From the NCBI RefSeq assembly GCF_000192435.1, contig NZ_AEUD01000013.1, positions 85,425 through 149,424 on the forward strand: a stretch of DNA of 64,000 nt, read 5' to 3'. Under the pieces are notes generated by a model. That model had not been told where the DNA came from. It did no database searches and saw only the letters and a program-made list of their open reading frames with translations. Shown in pieces: positions 35,059-43,871 of the stretch. Positions within the stretch are counted from its first letter, which is position 1; each line of letters starts with the position of its first letter. This DNA is from Gordonia neofelifaecis NRRL B-59395 (lineage in GTDB: Bacteria; Actinomycetota; Actinomycetes; Mycobacteriales; Mycobacteriaceae). Position numbers and translations under genes: made by a program.

Positions 35059-35945
35059 GCGAGAACACGCTCCGGCTCGGCTACATCGGCCTCGGGAACA
35101 TCGGCGGGCCGATGGCGGCACGACTCGCGGCGGCCGCGCCGATGACCGCTTTCGACGTCTCCCCCGACGCCCTCGCCGCGGTCGTCGACGCCGGCGCGAC
35201 AGCCGCCGACAGCCTCGCCGGCCTGGCCACGTCGTGCGACCTCATCAGCATCTGCGTCCGCGACGACGACCAGGTGCGGGAAGTGGTCGGCGGGCTGCTC
35301 GATCACCTGGCACCGGGTTCGCTCATCGCGGTGCACTCGACGATCTCGCCGGAGACCGCGGCCGAGCAGGCCGAGCTCTGTGCCCGACACGACGTCGTAC
35401 TGCTCGACGCCCCGATCTCCGGGGGTGCGCCGGGCGCCAAGGAGGGCCGCCTCGCGATCATGATCGGCGGCGACCGCGCAGCCTACGACCGCGCGAAGGC
35501 AGCGCTGGCGCCGGCGGGCGACATGATCGTCCACGCCGGACCGAACGCGGGCGACGGGACACGGATGAAGCTGGCACGCAACCTCCTTCACTTCATCTCC
35601 TTCACCGCGACCACGGAGGCCGCCCGGCTCGCCGAAGCCGCGGGGATCGACATCGCGAAGCTGGGTCGGGTGGTTCGGCACACCGATGCGATCACCGGCG
35701 GCGCAGGCGCGATCATGCTGCGCGACACCACCGCGCCGATCGCTCCGGACGACTTCTGGTACGGCGTGTTCACCCATGTCCGCGAACTCGGCGAGAAGGA
35801 TCTGACCCTCGCCCTCGGGCTGGCCGACGAGCTCGGAGTCGACCTGCCACTGGGCCGCCGTGCACTCACCGACCTGGCCGCCGGCCTCGGCGTCCCCCAC
35901 CTCTCGCCGGTTGAACTGGAAACCCCCGAAGGAGAACAACGATGA
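35055..35945 (+). CDS. NAD(P)-dependent oxidoreductase of the 3-hydroxyisobutyrate dehydrogenase family
   Basis: 296 residues. Start ATG overlaps the SDR stop (ATGA). The Rossmann motif GYIGLGNIGGPMAARL, the substrate-binding DAPISGGAPGAKEG and the lysine-bearing MKLARNLLHF (catalytic Lys in the KxxxN pattern) define the beta-hydroxyacid dehydrogenase family. It equates to M. tuberculosis Rv0770. It would oxidise a short beta-hydroxy acid or a related alcohol formed in the pathway. No disruption seen. Confidence 0.88.
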   Translation: MSENTLRLGYIGLGNIGGPMAARLAAAAPMTAFDVSPDALAAVVDAGATAADSLAGLATSCDLISICVRDDDQVREVVGGLLDHLAPGSLIAVHSTISPETAAEQAELCARHDVVLLDAPISGGAPGAKEGRLAIMIGGDRAAYDRAKAALAPAGDMIVHAGPNAGDGTRMKLARNLLHFISFTATTEAARLAEAAGIDIAKLGRVVRHTDAITGGAGAIMLRDTTAPIAPDDFWYGVFTHVRELGEKDLTLALGLADELGVDLPLGRRALTDLAAGLGVPHLSPVELETPEGEQR

Positions 35946-36331
35946 CGGATGACGTCACCACGCCCCCGATGACCGATCAGCGCCGCAAAGGCCTCGCGAA
36001 GATGTCGGAGGTGTACGGCTGGGAGATGTCCGACGGCCCCGGCGACTTCTTCGCCCACACCGCCGACCAGGTCTTCGGCGAGGTGTGGAGTCGGGACGGC
36101 CTGACCCACCGCGACCGGAGGCTGATCCTTCTCGGCGCACTCGCGGCGAACGGACAGGTCGACGTGGCGGAGATCCAGGCCGGCGCCGCGCTGGGCAACG
36201 GCGAACTCACGCCGGAGGAACTGAACGAGATCGGCCTGTTCCTCTGCTACTACGTGGGCTGGCCGTTGGGCACCAAGATGACGATGATGTTCGGCGAAGT
36301 GATCAAGAAGCATAAGAAGTCTGGCCGCTGA
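35942..36331 (+). CDS. Carboxymuconolactone decarboxylase-family protein
   Basis: 129 residues, ATGA-coupled to the preceding gene. The helical CMD fold is recognisable from LTHRDRRLILLGALAANGQ and EIQAGAALGNGELTPEELNEI. The AhpD-type CxxC pair is absent, with a single cysteine in FLCYYVGWP, so it is not a peroxidase-type member. It corresponds to M. tuberculosis Rv0771. CMD proteins decarboxylate or lactonise ring-cleavage products; the reaction here is unknown. Confidence 0.85.
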   Translation: MTDDVTTPPMTDQRRKGLAKMSEVYGWEMSDGPGDFFAHTADQVFGEVWSRDGLTHRDRRLILLGALAANGQVDVAEIQAGAALGNGELTPEELNEIGLFLCYYVGWPLGTKMTMMFGEVIKKHKKSGR

Positions 36332-36379
36332 CCGGGACTCGCGCCCGGGAACCCCGCCACCGACCATAGGCTGACGCAC

Positions 36380-37057
36380 ATGAACTTCCGACTGGTAGAC
36401 CTGAGCGCCGAAGAGATCGCGCAGCAGCTCAGCGTCGTCGAGCCGCTCACCGATTCGGTTCGCGGACTCATCGACGCGGTGATCCGGACCGAGGTCGACG
36501 ACGACGAGCTGAACGCAGCGCGCGAGCAGATCGACGCGATCGTCGCCCGCCTGCGCACCAAGCAGAAGCCGGGAAGCTTCGGGGTGCAGTTCACCCGCGA
36601 GCTGAGCGGCCTCTCGTGGGGCAACGCCGCGGTCGGTGCGCGGAACGGCATCGCCCCGCCGATGCGGATCGTGCATCACGAGGACGGTCGGGCCACCTGC
36701 GACGTGGAGCTCGGTGCCGCGTACGAAGGCCCCGGCGGGCTGGTGCACGGAGGCGTGTCCGCGATGCTGATCGACCAGCTGCTCGGCGAGGCCGCCAGCG
36801 TCGGCAACGGATTGCCCTGTTTCACAGGCACATTGACCGTCAAGTACCTGCGCCCGACACCACTCGGTCCGCTGAGCATGAGTGCCGAGACCGTCCGTCG
36901 CGAGGGCCGGAAGATCTTCGTTCGCGGAGAGATCTGCACGGCCGACGGTCCGACGGTGACCGCCGAGGCGATCATGGTGTCGCCGAAGGAGCTTCCGTCG
37001 CGCGATCAGATCATGAAACTCCGGGCCGAACTGGCCGCGCAGGACGGGCAGGGCTGA
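36380..37057 (+). CDS. PaaI-family hotdog thioesterase
   Basis: 225 residues. The C-terminal hotdog domain has LGAAYEGPGGLVHGGVSAMLID, with the thioesterase histidine and aspartate, and LTVKYLRPTPLGP. The N-terminal 95 residues are helical and charged and not part of the hotdog. It follows the CMD gene by 48 nt on the same strand and may release a CoA ester at the end of the pathway. A CATAGGCT segment before the ATG could be an additional -10 element. Confidence 0.84.
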   Translation: MNFRLVDLSAEEIAQQLSVVEPLTDSVRGLIDAVIRTEVDDDELNAAREQIDAIVARLRTKQKPGSFGVQFTRELSGLSWGNAAVGARNGIAPPMRIVHHEDGRATCDVELGAAYEGPGGLVHGGVSAMLIDQLLGEAASVGNGLPCFTGTLTVKYLRPTPLGPLSMSAETVRREGRKIFVRGEICTADGPTVTAEAIMVSPKELPSRDQIMKLRAELAAQDGQG

Positions 37058-37127
37058 CACGCGAGGTCCGATACGCGGAGGGTCGGTCAGGTCGTCGTAC
37101 GAGTCCGTCCAGGCGAATCGCGACCGG

Positions 37128-37187
37128 TTGACAATCGTCGAACCCCCGACCATTCTGAACATGATTCATTTTCGAACGATGTTCAGA
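37128..37187 (+). promoter_or_regulatory. Promoter with overlapping palindromic operator for the MBL-TetR operon
   Basis: TTGACA (37128-37133), 17 nt, then CATTCT forms a plausible -35/-10 pair. A 9-bp inverted repeat TCTGAACAT (37154-37162) and ATGTTCAGA (37179-37187) overlaps and follows the -10 region, 10 nt before the MBL start. The symmetry fits autorepression by the TetR protein encoded second in the operon. Confidence 0.6.
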
Positions 37188-37197
37188 TTGAGGCGCG

Positions 37198-37992
37198 ATG
37201 ACCATTACACACCTCAACTGCGGAACGATGCACCCGCTGGGCGGCACCCGAATGGTGTGCCACGTTCTGCTGGTCGAGACCGAAGGTGGCCTGGTGCTCG
37301 TCGATACCGGATTCGGCCGACGCGACCTCGCCGATCCCGTCGGACGCCTGGGCCGTCCGTTGACGAGCATCATCCGTCCGGAACTCGCCTACGAAGAGAC
37401 GGCGCTGTCTCAAGTCGAAGCGCTGGGATACGACCCCACGGACGTCACGGACATCGTGATGACCCACCTCGATTCGGATCACACCGGTGGGATCGACGAC
37501 TTTCCGACGGCGCGGCTGCATGTGAGCGCACGGGAGTTGGCGAATGCCGACTCGGAACCCGGTCCGTCGGCAGCCGTCCGCAATCGCCCCTGGCGCCGGT
37601 CCAAGCATCCCGACGACGTGCAGACTTACACCGCGTCCGCCGACGACTGGTTCGGTTTTCCCGCGGCCGCGCTCTCCGGGCTCGGCGACGACTTCGCGTA
37701 TGTCGCGCTACCCGGCCACACCGAGGGCCACATGGGCGTCGCGGTCCGCGACGGTGACGGATGGCTGCTTCACTGCGGTGACGCCTTCTATCACCAGAAT
37801 GCCGCGCAGGGCGGACGTGTGCCCGCGTCGATGGCCTTCTCGCAATTCGTCACCGCGCGTCGACCGCGCGACGCCCGCCGGACTCGGCGACGGCTCGCCG
37901 ACCTGTGCTCCGCGTCGGCGGCGAATGTCCAACTGATCTGCGCACACGACGCCGTTCAGTTCGACGAATCCGTCCGGCGCCAAGACGCATGA
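37198..37992 (+). CDS. Metallo-beta-lactamase-fold hydrolase
   Basis: 264 residues. The metal motif reads THLDSDHTGG, an HxDxDH variant in which the second zinc histidine is replaced by aspartate. Further ligands are the histidine in LPGHTEGH and the aspartate in HCGDAFYH. The pattern resembles the lactonase-like branch (AHL lactonase relatives), so hydrolysis of a lactone or ester is likely. ATG at 37198, two-gene operon with the TetR gene. The operator upstream suggests induction by its substrate. Confidence 0.83.
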   Translation: MTITHLNCGTMHPLGGTRMVCHVLLVETEGGLVLVDTGFGRRDLADPVGRLGRPLTSIIRPELAYEETALSQVEALGYDPTDVTDIVMTHLDSDHTGGIDDFPTARLHVSARELANADSEPGPSAAVRNRPWRRSKHPDDVQTYTASADDWFGFPAAALSGLGDDFAYVALPGHTEGHMGVAVRDGDGWLLHCGDAFYHQNAAQGGRVPASMAFSQFVTARRPRDARRTRRRLADLCSASAANVQLICAHDAVQFDESVRRQDA

Positions 37993-38654
37993 CGGCCGGG
38001 GACGGGCAGGATGTTCCCGTGATGGACTCGCATCGAAAGGTACCGGCGACCCGGTGGGGTGACCGCGAGCAGCGGCGCGTCGACATCCTGCAATCCGGCG
38101 AGTCTTTGCTGATGACCGGTGGTTACGACGCCCTCCGCATGCGAGATGTGGCCGCCGGGGCCGACATCTCGCTCGGTACCGTGTACACGTACTACCCGAA
38201 CAAGGAGTCACTGTTCATCGCGGTCTTCGCGAGCAGACTCGACGCGATGATGGCGCGGCTGGCCCCGGCGATCACCGCCTCCCGCGACGCGGTCGAGGCG
38301 TTCACCGTCACCGTCAACATGTACCGGGACGATTACCTCATCTTCGGGCGGCAGTTCGACGCGCTGAGCCTGATCACGGCCGAGGGTCGAGTTCAGAGAG
38401 AGTCCGCCGACAGCCTTCGCGCGTCGACCGGACGGATGGTCGATGCGCTGTCGTCGGCACTGCAGCGATTCGGCTACGACGGCGATCTCGCCCCGGCGAT
38501 GACACTCCTGTGGGCGACGATGAGCGGCTTGGCGAACCATTACGCGACCGATCGTCAGGAGTTCCTCGCCACACCGTGGGACGACGCCGTTCGATTCGCC
38601 GCCGAGTCGTTGATGCGGGGACTCGGACTGTCTCCGCCGCGCACGCCGAACTGA
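37989..38654 (+). CDS. TetR-family regulator paired with the MBL hydrolase
   Basis: 221 residues if it begins at the ATG (37989) that overlaps the MBL stop (ATGA). A second ATG at 38022 (MDSHRKVPATRW) would give 210 residues and is also plausible. HTH: DALRMRDVAAGADISLGTVYTYYPNKESLF. The helical C-terminal domain is intact. Expected to bind the palindrome at 37154-37187 and repress its own operon. The ligand may be the substrate of the MBL enzyme. Confidence 0.85.
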   Translation: MTAGDGQDVPVMDSHRKVPATRWGDREQRRVDILQSGESLLMTGGYDALRMRDVAAGADISLGTVYTYYPNKESLFIAVFASRLDAMMARLAPAITASRDAVEAFTVTVNMYRDDYLIFGRQFDALSLITAEGRVQRESADSLRASTGRMVDALSSALQRFGYDGDLAPAMTLLWATMSGLANHYATDRQEFLATPWDDAVRFAAESLMRGLGLSPPRTPN

Positions 38655-38677
38655 CTGCGGCTCAAGCCGTGTGCCGC

Positions 38678-40402
38678 CTAACCGTCCACCGACTTCCCAC
38701 CACCGTCGCCCGTACCGGACTCCCCCTCATCCACCCAACGCTGCGCCTCCGCGTAGGCGGCGTCGAGCGCACCGAAGACCTGTGGAGTCGCCGGAATCAC
38801 GTTCTCCTCGCCGAGCGCGGTGAAGAGTCCGGCGCGCTTCACCGAGGTGATCATCGCCGGGCTGACGCCGGCCAGCATCAGCCGGCCACCGGTCTGGTGG
38901 ATGGCGTCGGCCTGCTTGCGCAACAGTTTCTGCAGGGTCGCGGACGGCACGTCGGGCAGCACGCGGACACTGAGGATCACCACGTACCTGCCCCGCTCCT
39001 CGGGGATCCTCGGCCAGGTCTCGGAGATTCGCGGGATCTCGGCGAACAGCGCGACACCCGAGTAGTAGAGAACGGTGACTCCGTCGGCCGGCAGGACCTT
39101 CGGCACGTCATCGAACTGCCAGCCCTCGTCGTTCGGCACGAGTGTCTTGAGCCGGGCGCCACGTGCCGCCTGGACGCAGTACAGAAGCAGCGAGATCGCC
39201 GCACCCACCAGAATCGCGTCCTGCAGGGGGATCTGGGTGGTCGCCACGAAGGTGATCACCATCGCCACCGCACTCAGCGGCGCGGTTCGGAGGACCAGCA
39301 TGATGTCCGACCATCGGCCCTGAATCAGCTCGAAGCCGATCACGAACAGCAGTCCGCCGATCACCGCCATCGGGATGATCTCCGCCAGCGAGCCGACCAG
39401 CAGGACCAGGATGATCAGCCACGCGCCGGCGAAGATGCCCGCCCACCGGGTCGCGGCGCCGGCCGAGACGGCGACGCCGGTGCGCGAGAGCGATCCGCCG
39501 GTCGGCAGCGAGCCGAAGAAGCCGCCGACGATGTTTGCCGCACCCTGTGCCGAGAAGTCGCCCGATGCGTTCGTTCGAGACCCGTCGGGGTTCGGCACCG
39601 CGGCGGAGATGCCCGCGGCCTGCGCGAGTGCGACCAGGGCGATCGCGAACGCACCGAGCAGTAGATGCGGGAACGCACTCAGATCCGGGAACGTGAAGGA
39701 CGGCAGGCTGTTCGGCACCTTCGCGATGTCACCCACCGATTTGATGTCCAGCCCGGCCACGGCAGCCACCGCGGTCACGACGACCAGCGCGATGAGCGTC
39801 GCGTACGACTTCAGCGGTTTGACGAACTGGAAGACACCCCAGACCGCGATGGTGCCGACCGCGGCCGCCACCGCCGTCCACGACCACTGCGAGACGTGGG
39901 CGCCGGCGTCGAAGAACTTCAGGACGGTGTTGTGGCGATCGGGGTCGTAGCCGGTGACGTCGCCGAGCACACCGGCGACGATCTGAACCGCGATACCGAC
40001 CGTGAAACCGGTCATCACCGCGCTGGAGACGAAGTCCATGATCGCGCCGACGCGCAGCAGACCGAGCGCCAGCATCACGATGCCGACCGCGACGGTGAGC
40101 ATCGCGATGTTGCCGACATCGTGCGGATCGAGCCCTGCCGACGACAGCACGCTCTGCGACGACAGCGCGATCGCACTCGTCAGCGTCGTGACCATCAGCA
40201 CGGTGCGCGCGAAGACCGACCCGACGAGCGTCGACAGCATGCCCGAATACAGACCGCTGACGGGATTGAAGCCGCCGATCGAGGCGTACGCCATGCCCTC
40301 GGGGATGGAGAACAGCGCGGTCACCAGACCGGAGACGGCGTCGGCGGGTTTGGGCTTCGAGAATTTCGACTTCGCACCGTGCAGACGGTCCAGGACCTTC
40401 AT
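38678..40402 (-). CDS. SulP-family anion transporter with STAS domain
   Basis: 574 residues: about eleven to twelve membrane helices with the SulP signature region PEGMAYASIGGFNPVSGLYSGM, then a cytoplasmic C-terminal STAS domain (about 440-560) with VVILSVRVLPDVPSATLQ. Such proteins carry sulfate, bicarbonate or dicarboxylates. It starts one base after the stop of the ClC-like gene, so the two are one operon. No carbonic anhydrase or APS genes are near, so the anion is undecided. Confidence 0.9.
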   Translation of the reverse strand: MKVLDRLHGAKSKFSKPKPADAVSGLVTALFSIPEGMAYASIGGFNPVSGLYSGMLSTLVGSVFARTVLMVTTLTSAIALSSQSVLSSAGLDPHDVGNIAMLTVAVGIVMLALGLLRVGAIMDFVSSAVMTGFTVGIAVQIVAGVLGDVTGYDPDRHNTVLKFFDAGAHVSQWSWTAVAAAVGTIAVWGVFQFVKPLKSYATLIALVVVTAVAAVAGLDIKSVGDIAKVPNSLPSFTFPDLSAFPHLLLGAFAIALVALAQAAGISAAVPNPDGSRTNASGDFSAQGAANIVGGFFGSLPTGGSLSRTGVAVSAGAATRWAGIFAGAWLIILVLLVGSLAEIIPMAVIGGLLFVIGFELIQGRWSDIMLVLRTAPLSAVAMVITFVATTQIPLQDAILVGAAISLLLYCVQAARGARLKTLVPNDEGWQFDDVPKVLPADGVTVLYYSGVALFAEIPRISETWPRIPEERGRYVVILSVRVLPDVPSATLQKLLRKQADAIHQTGGRLMLAGVSPAMITSVKRAGLFTALGEENVIPATPQVFGALDAAYAEAQRWVDEGESGTGDGGGKSVDG

Positions 40403-40403
40403 G

Positions 40404-41714
40404 TCACGCTCCCTTCACAGCCGGATCCGCGGCCCGGCGAAGTGCCAATGGTTTCGCGGTCAGTTCCGGCGCGTTCGCCACCAACAGCCACGCGGCGAGT
40501 GTCGCGAAGAGCAACGGGACGAACAGATCGAATTGCGGCACGATCGCCAGACCGAGGAAGACGCTGATCCAGCCGTTCCGCGTCGCCGCGACGGACAGGC
40601 CGACGACCGACGCCGCGGCGCACAGTGTGAGGGGCACCGACGACCACATGGCGTGGATCCCGAAACCCATTGCCGCGCCGACGAAGACAGCCGGAAAGAT
40701 GCGTCCGCCCCGGAACCCGGAGGCGCTGGCGATGAGCATGGCGCAGAGTTTGATTCCAGCGAGGACGAAGAACCCGACGGCGGTGGTGGTCGCCATCTCG
40801 CCGGGCAACTCCTTCATCTCGTCGAGGCCCTTGAACAGGGTGATGGTGCCGTCGACAGCGCCCAGGAGACCGAGCACCAGTCCGCCGACCGTCAGTCGCA
40901 GGACCGGGCTGCGCATCGTCGCGTTGAGCACCCGGTGCAGCGGGTCGAAGACGATCGCACCGATCACGCCGACGCCGGCGACCACGATCGCGATGCCGAT
41001 CGCGATGAGGACGTGGATCACCCCGCCCACTTCCTCCTGCGGCAGTCCGATCGACAGATCCAGGTCGGTGAAGTGGAGGATGACGTACGAACCGGTGGCC
41101 GCCGCGACCAGCGGAACGTAGAGCCGATTCCACAGCGGGACACGCGGATCGCCGCTGTTGGCTTCCGAGATCATCAGGGCCGCGGCGACCGGGGTGCCGA
41201 AGAGCGAGCCGATCGTCGCCGCCGTCGACAGACCCATCCACTCCTGCTGTCCTACCTTCGGGACCAATCGCGCGCCCAGCGCGACGATGATCGCCGCATT
41301 GATCGCCATGATCGGATTCTCCGGACCGAGGCTCACACCGCCTGCGAGCGTGAGAATCGTCGCGATCACCAGGCCCGGCAACACCTTCGGTGCCAGGGGC
41401 GCGGACACGAGCCCGGCGGCTGCCGGGTCGTTCCCGGCATGCCCGGGCACGTAGCGGATCACCAGACCGGACAACAGGCCGGCGCAGGTCAGAATCGTGA
41501 CGATCCACCAACCGGAGTCGGGATCGACTCCCAGCGCCGAACTGAGGTGGTCCCACACCAGCTTCTGCACCAACCCGGCGACGACCGAGATACCCCAGAG
41601 ACCGAGCGCACAGAGTGCGCCGACGATGATGCCCACGGGCGTCATCGCGATCAGTCGCCCGACGGGGACCCGGAACTCCTCAGGCTCAGCCGGGTCGGGC
41701 TGGGTGTCGCCCAT
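40404..41714 (-). CDS. ClC-family ion channel/transporter (YfeO-like)
   Basis: 436 residues with about ten to eleven hydrophobic helices. The segment GGVSLGPENPIMAINAAI corresponds to the selectivity-filter glutamate region of ClC proteins in its YfeO-type GPENP form rather than GREGP. Other pore motifs are less clear (GSLFGTPVAAALMISEANSG). First gene of the pair with SulP. Anion (chloride or fluoride) movement is inferred from family only. Confidence 0.86.
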   Translation of the reverse strand: MGDTQPDPAEPEEFRVPVGRLIAMTPVGIIVGALCALGLWGISVVAGLVQKLVWDHLSSALGVDPDSGWWIVTILTCAGLLSGLVIRYVPGHAGNDPAAAGLVSAPLAPKVLPGLVIATILTLAGGVSLGPENPIMAINAAIIVALGARLVPKVGQQEWMGLSTAATIGSLFGTPVAAALMISEANSGDPRVPLWNRLYVPLVAAATGSYVILHFTDLDLSIGLPQEEVGGVIHVLIAIGIAIVVAGVGVIGAIVFDPLHRVLNATMRSPVLRLTVGGLVLGLLGAVDGTITLFKGLDEMKELPGEMATTTAVGFFVLAGIKLCAMLIASASGFRGGRIFPAVFVGAAMGFGIHAMWSSVPLTLCAAASVVGLSVAATRNGWISVFLGLAIVPQFDLFVPLLFATLAAWLLVANAPELTAKPLALRRAADPAVKGA

Positions 41715-41905
41715 ATCGAGGCCTTTCTGCTCGTCTTCCGGAGGCGTCGATCTCCGGTGGCGTCATCATGATCGCCTGAGAACCGGTCCACATGTGCCCA
41801 AGTCACCCGTTACGAGTGATTGTTGGGCGGCGGCCGGGCGCGCGCCGTTTCATCGACGGGCCGGTCCGGCAGACGCCCGAGCGGGCGTTCGGTAGCGTCA
41901 CCTCC

Positions 41906-42814
41906 ATGTGTGACGAACAGACTGCGGCACCGTTCTCGGCCGCCGAGGCCGAAGCCGTGCGGACGGTGTGGCGAGAGCTCGGGCTCCCCGGGCTGATCGA
42001 CGTCCACACCCACTTCATGCCGCGGCGGGTGATGGACAAGGTCTGGGCGTACTTCGACTCCGCCGGACCGATGCTGGGCCGCGAATGGCCGATCGCCTAC
42101 CGCGCCGACGAGGAGCAGCGCGTCGAGACGTTGCGCGCGTTCGGAGTCCGCGGTTTCAGCTCGATGATCTACCCCCACAAGCCGGACATGGCCGAGTGGC
42201 TCAACGGGTGGGGTGCCGAGTTCGCGGCGAGCCACCGGGATTGTCTGCACACTGCGACGTTCTATCCCGAAGAGGGCGCGCCGTCGTACGTCGAGCGCGC
42301 GATCGAGTCCGGTGCCGCCGTCTTCAAGTCGCACATCCAGGTCGGCGCCTACTCCCCGATCGACCCGCTTCTGGACGGTGTCTGGGGCACGATCGACGAC
42401 GCCCAGGTCCCCGTCGTCATCCACTGCGGGTCCGGTCCCGCCCCGGGCGAGTTCACCGGTCCCGACCGGATCGCGACGTTGCTCGAGCGCTTCCCGACGT
42501 TGCCGCTGATCGTCGCCCACATGGGCACTCCCGAGTACGAGTCGTTCCTCGCGCTCGCCGAGCGGTACGAGAATGTGCGGCTCGACACCACGATGTCGTT
42601 CACGACGTTCTCCGAGGAGGGCGCGCCCTATCCGGTGGAACTGCTGCCGCGCCTGCGCGATCTCGGCGGCAAGATCCTCTTCGGCAGTGACTTCCCGAAC
42701 ATTCCGTACAGCTACACCGAGTCCCTCGACGCGTGTGTCCGGCTGGATCTCGGCGACGAGTGGCTGCGCGGAGTGTTCCACGACAACGCGGCGACTCTCT
42801 TCGGAATCGGCTGA
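41906..42814 (+). CDS. Amidohydrolase-family (amidohydrolase 2) metal enzyme
   Basis: 302 residues from the ATG at 41906. The N-terminal metal motif is IDVHTHFMPRRV (HxH), with VVIHCGSGP and IVAHMGTPE supplying later histidines and LFGSDFPNIPYSY the aspartate. This is the ACMSD/gamma-resorcylate decarboxylase type of TIM barrel. It could be a decarboxylase or a hydrolase. It precedes a broken luciferase-like gene by 4 nt, so they were probably one operon. Confidence 0.85.
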   Translation: MCDEQTAAPFSAAEAEAVRTVWRELGLPGLIDVHTHFMPRRVMDKVWAYFDSAGPMLGREWPIAYRADEEQRVETLRAFGVRGFSSMIYPHKPDMAEWLNGWGAEFAASHRDCLHTATFYPEEGAPSYVERAIESGAAVFKSHIQVGAYSPIDPLLDGVWGTIDDAQVPVVIHCGSGPAPGEFTGPDRIATLLERFPTLPLIVAHMGTPEYESFLALAERYENVRLDTTMSFTTFSEEGAPYPVELLPRLRDLGGKILFGSDFPNIPYSYTESLDACVRLDLGDEWLRGVFHDNAATLFGIG

Positions 42815-42818
42815 CTCC

Positions 42819-43862
42819 ATGCGAGTCGACACCACGATCGTCTGCGACCTGCGTCAGATGGGTTCGGCTGCCGCCGATGCCGAGGCCGCGGGGGACGACG
42901 GGGGCTGGACGTGAGAGTTCGGGGTCTGGACGTTCGAGGGGGCGCACGACCCGTTCCTCCCGCTCCTGCTGGCCGCGGAGCACACCGACCGCGTCCAGCT
43001 CGGCACCTCGGTCGCGATCGCATTCGCCCGCAATCCGATGCTGCTCGCGACCATCGGCTGGGATCTGCAGGCGTATTCGAAGGGCCGCTTCGTCCTGGGC
43101 CTCGGCACGCAGATCAAGCCGCACATCACCCGCCGGTACAGCATGCCGTGGAGCCGTCCGGCCGATCGGACCAGGGACATGATCGCAGCGATCCGGGCGA
43201 TCTGGGACAGCTGGGAGACCGGCGGCCGGCTCGACCACCGCGGCGAGTTCTACCAGCACACGCTGATGCCGCCCCTGTTCCGCCCGGCGGCAGCCGAGGT
43301 CGACGGATTCGGCCCGCCGCCGATCTGGCTGGCAGGCGTCGGACCTCGCATGACGCGGGTCGCGGGCGAGGTCGCGGATGGGTTCCTGTCGCACCCGCTG
43401 TGCCCACCCCGCTTTCTGCGTGAGACCACGTTGCCTGCACTCACCGCGGGCGCCGAGTCGAGCGACCGACCGATGCCGTCGGTGCACCACTCGGCGATGG
43501 TGATCGTCGGGCACGACGACGCCGAACGAGCCCGGGCCCGCGACGCCGTCCGCAAGCAGATCGCGTTCTACGGCTCCACCCCCGCCTACCACCCGGTCCT
43601 CGCATCCGTCGGTTACGGCGACCTCGGTCCTCGTCTGCACGGGCTCTCACGCGGCGGCGACTGGTCCGGCATGACACGGCTCGTGGACGACGCGCTGGTG
43701 GACGCCGTCGCGGTGACCGTCGACGACATCGCCTCCGGGTCCGCGGAACTGGTGTCGAGATACGGTCCGCTGGTCGACCGGCTCGGGTTCAACACGCCGT
43801 ACACCGCCGATCCGGCGCTCCTCGCGGGACTCGCGGCCGCGGTTCGCGCAGCCGGCGCGTAG
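42819..43862 (+). pseudogene. TIGR03617-type LLM (F420-dependent) oxidoreductase interrupted by an in-frame stop
   Basis: From ATG 42819 the frame reads MRVDTTIVCDLRQMG and so on to codon 31, then TGA at 42912-42914, then continues in the same frame to 43862 with a complete family body (LGTSVAIAFARNPMLLATIG, GLGTQIKPHITRRYSMPWS, PPIWLAGVGPRMTRVAGE). Codons 29-35 look like an imperfect copy of codons 36-42, with WT at matching positions. Removing them restores a normal family start. It would otherwise reduce or oxidise with coenzyme F420. A restart at 43038 would lack the first beta-alpha units, so the product is probably not functional. Confidence 0.78.
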
Positions 43863-43871
43863 ATTCCCCTC

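Noticed and set aside
42912-42914. TGA read as selenocysteine or by programmed readthrough
   Set aside because: No conserved cysteine exists at this place in the family. The surrounding seven codons are an apparent duplication, so a disrupting insertion explains it better, and no SECIS-like hairpin was seen.
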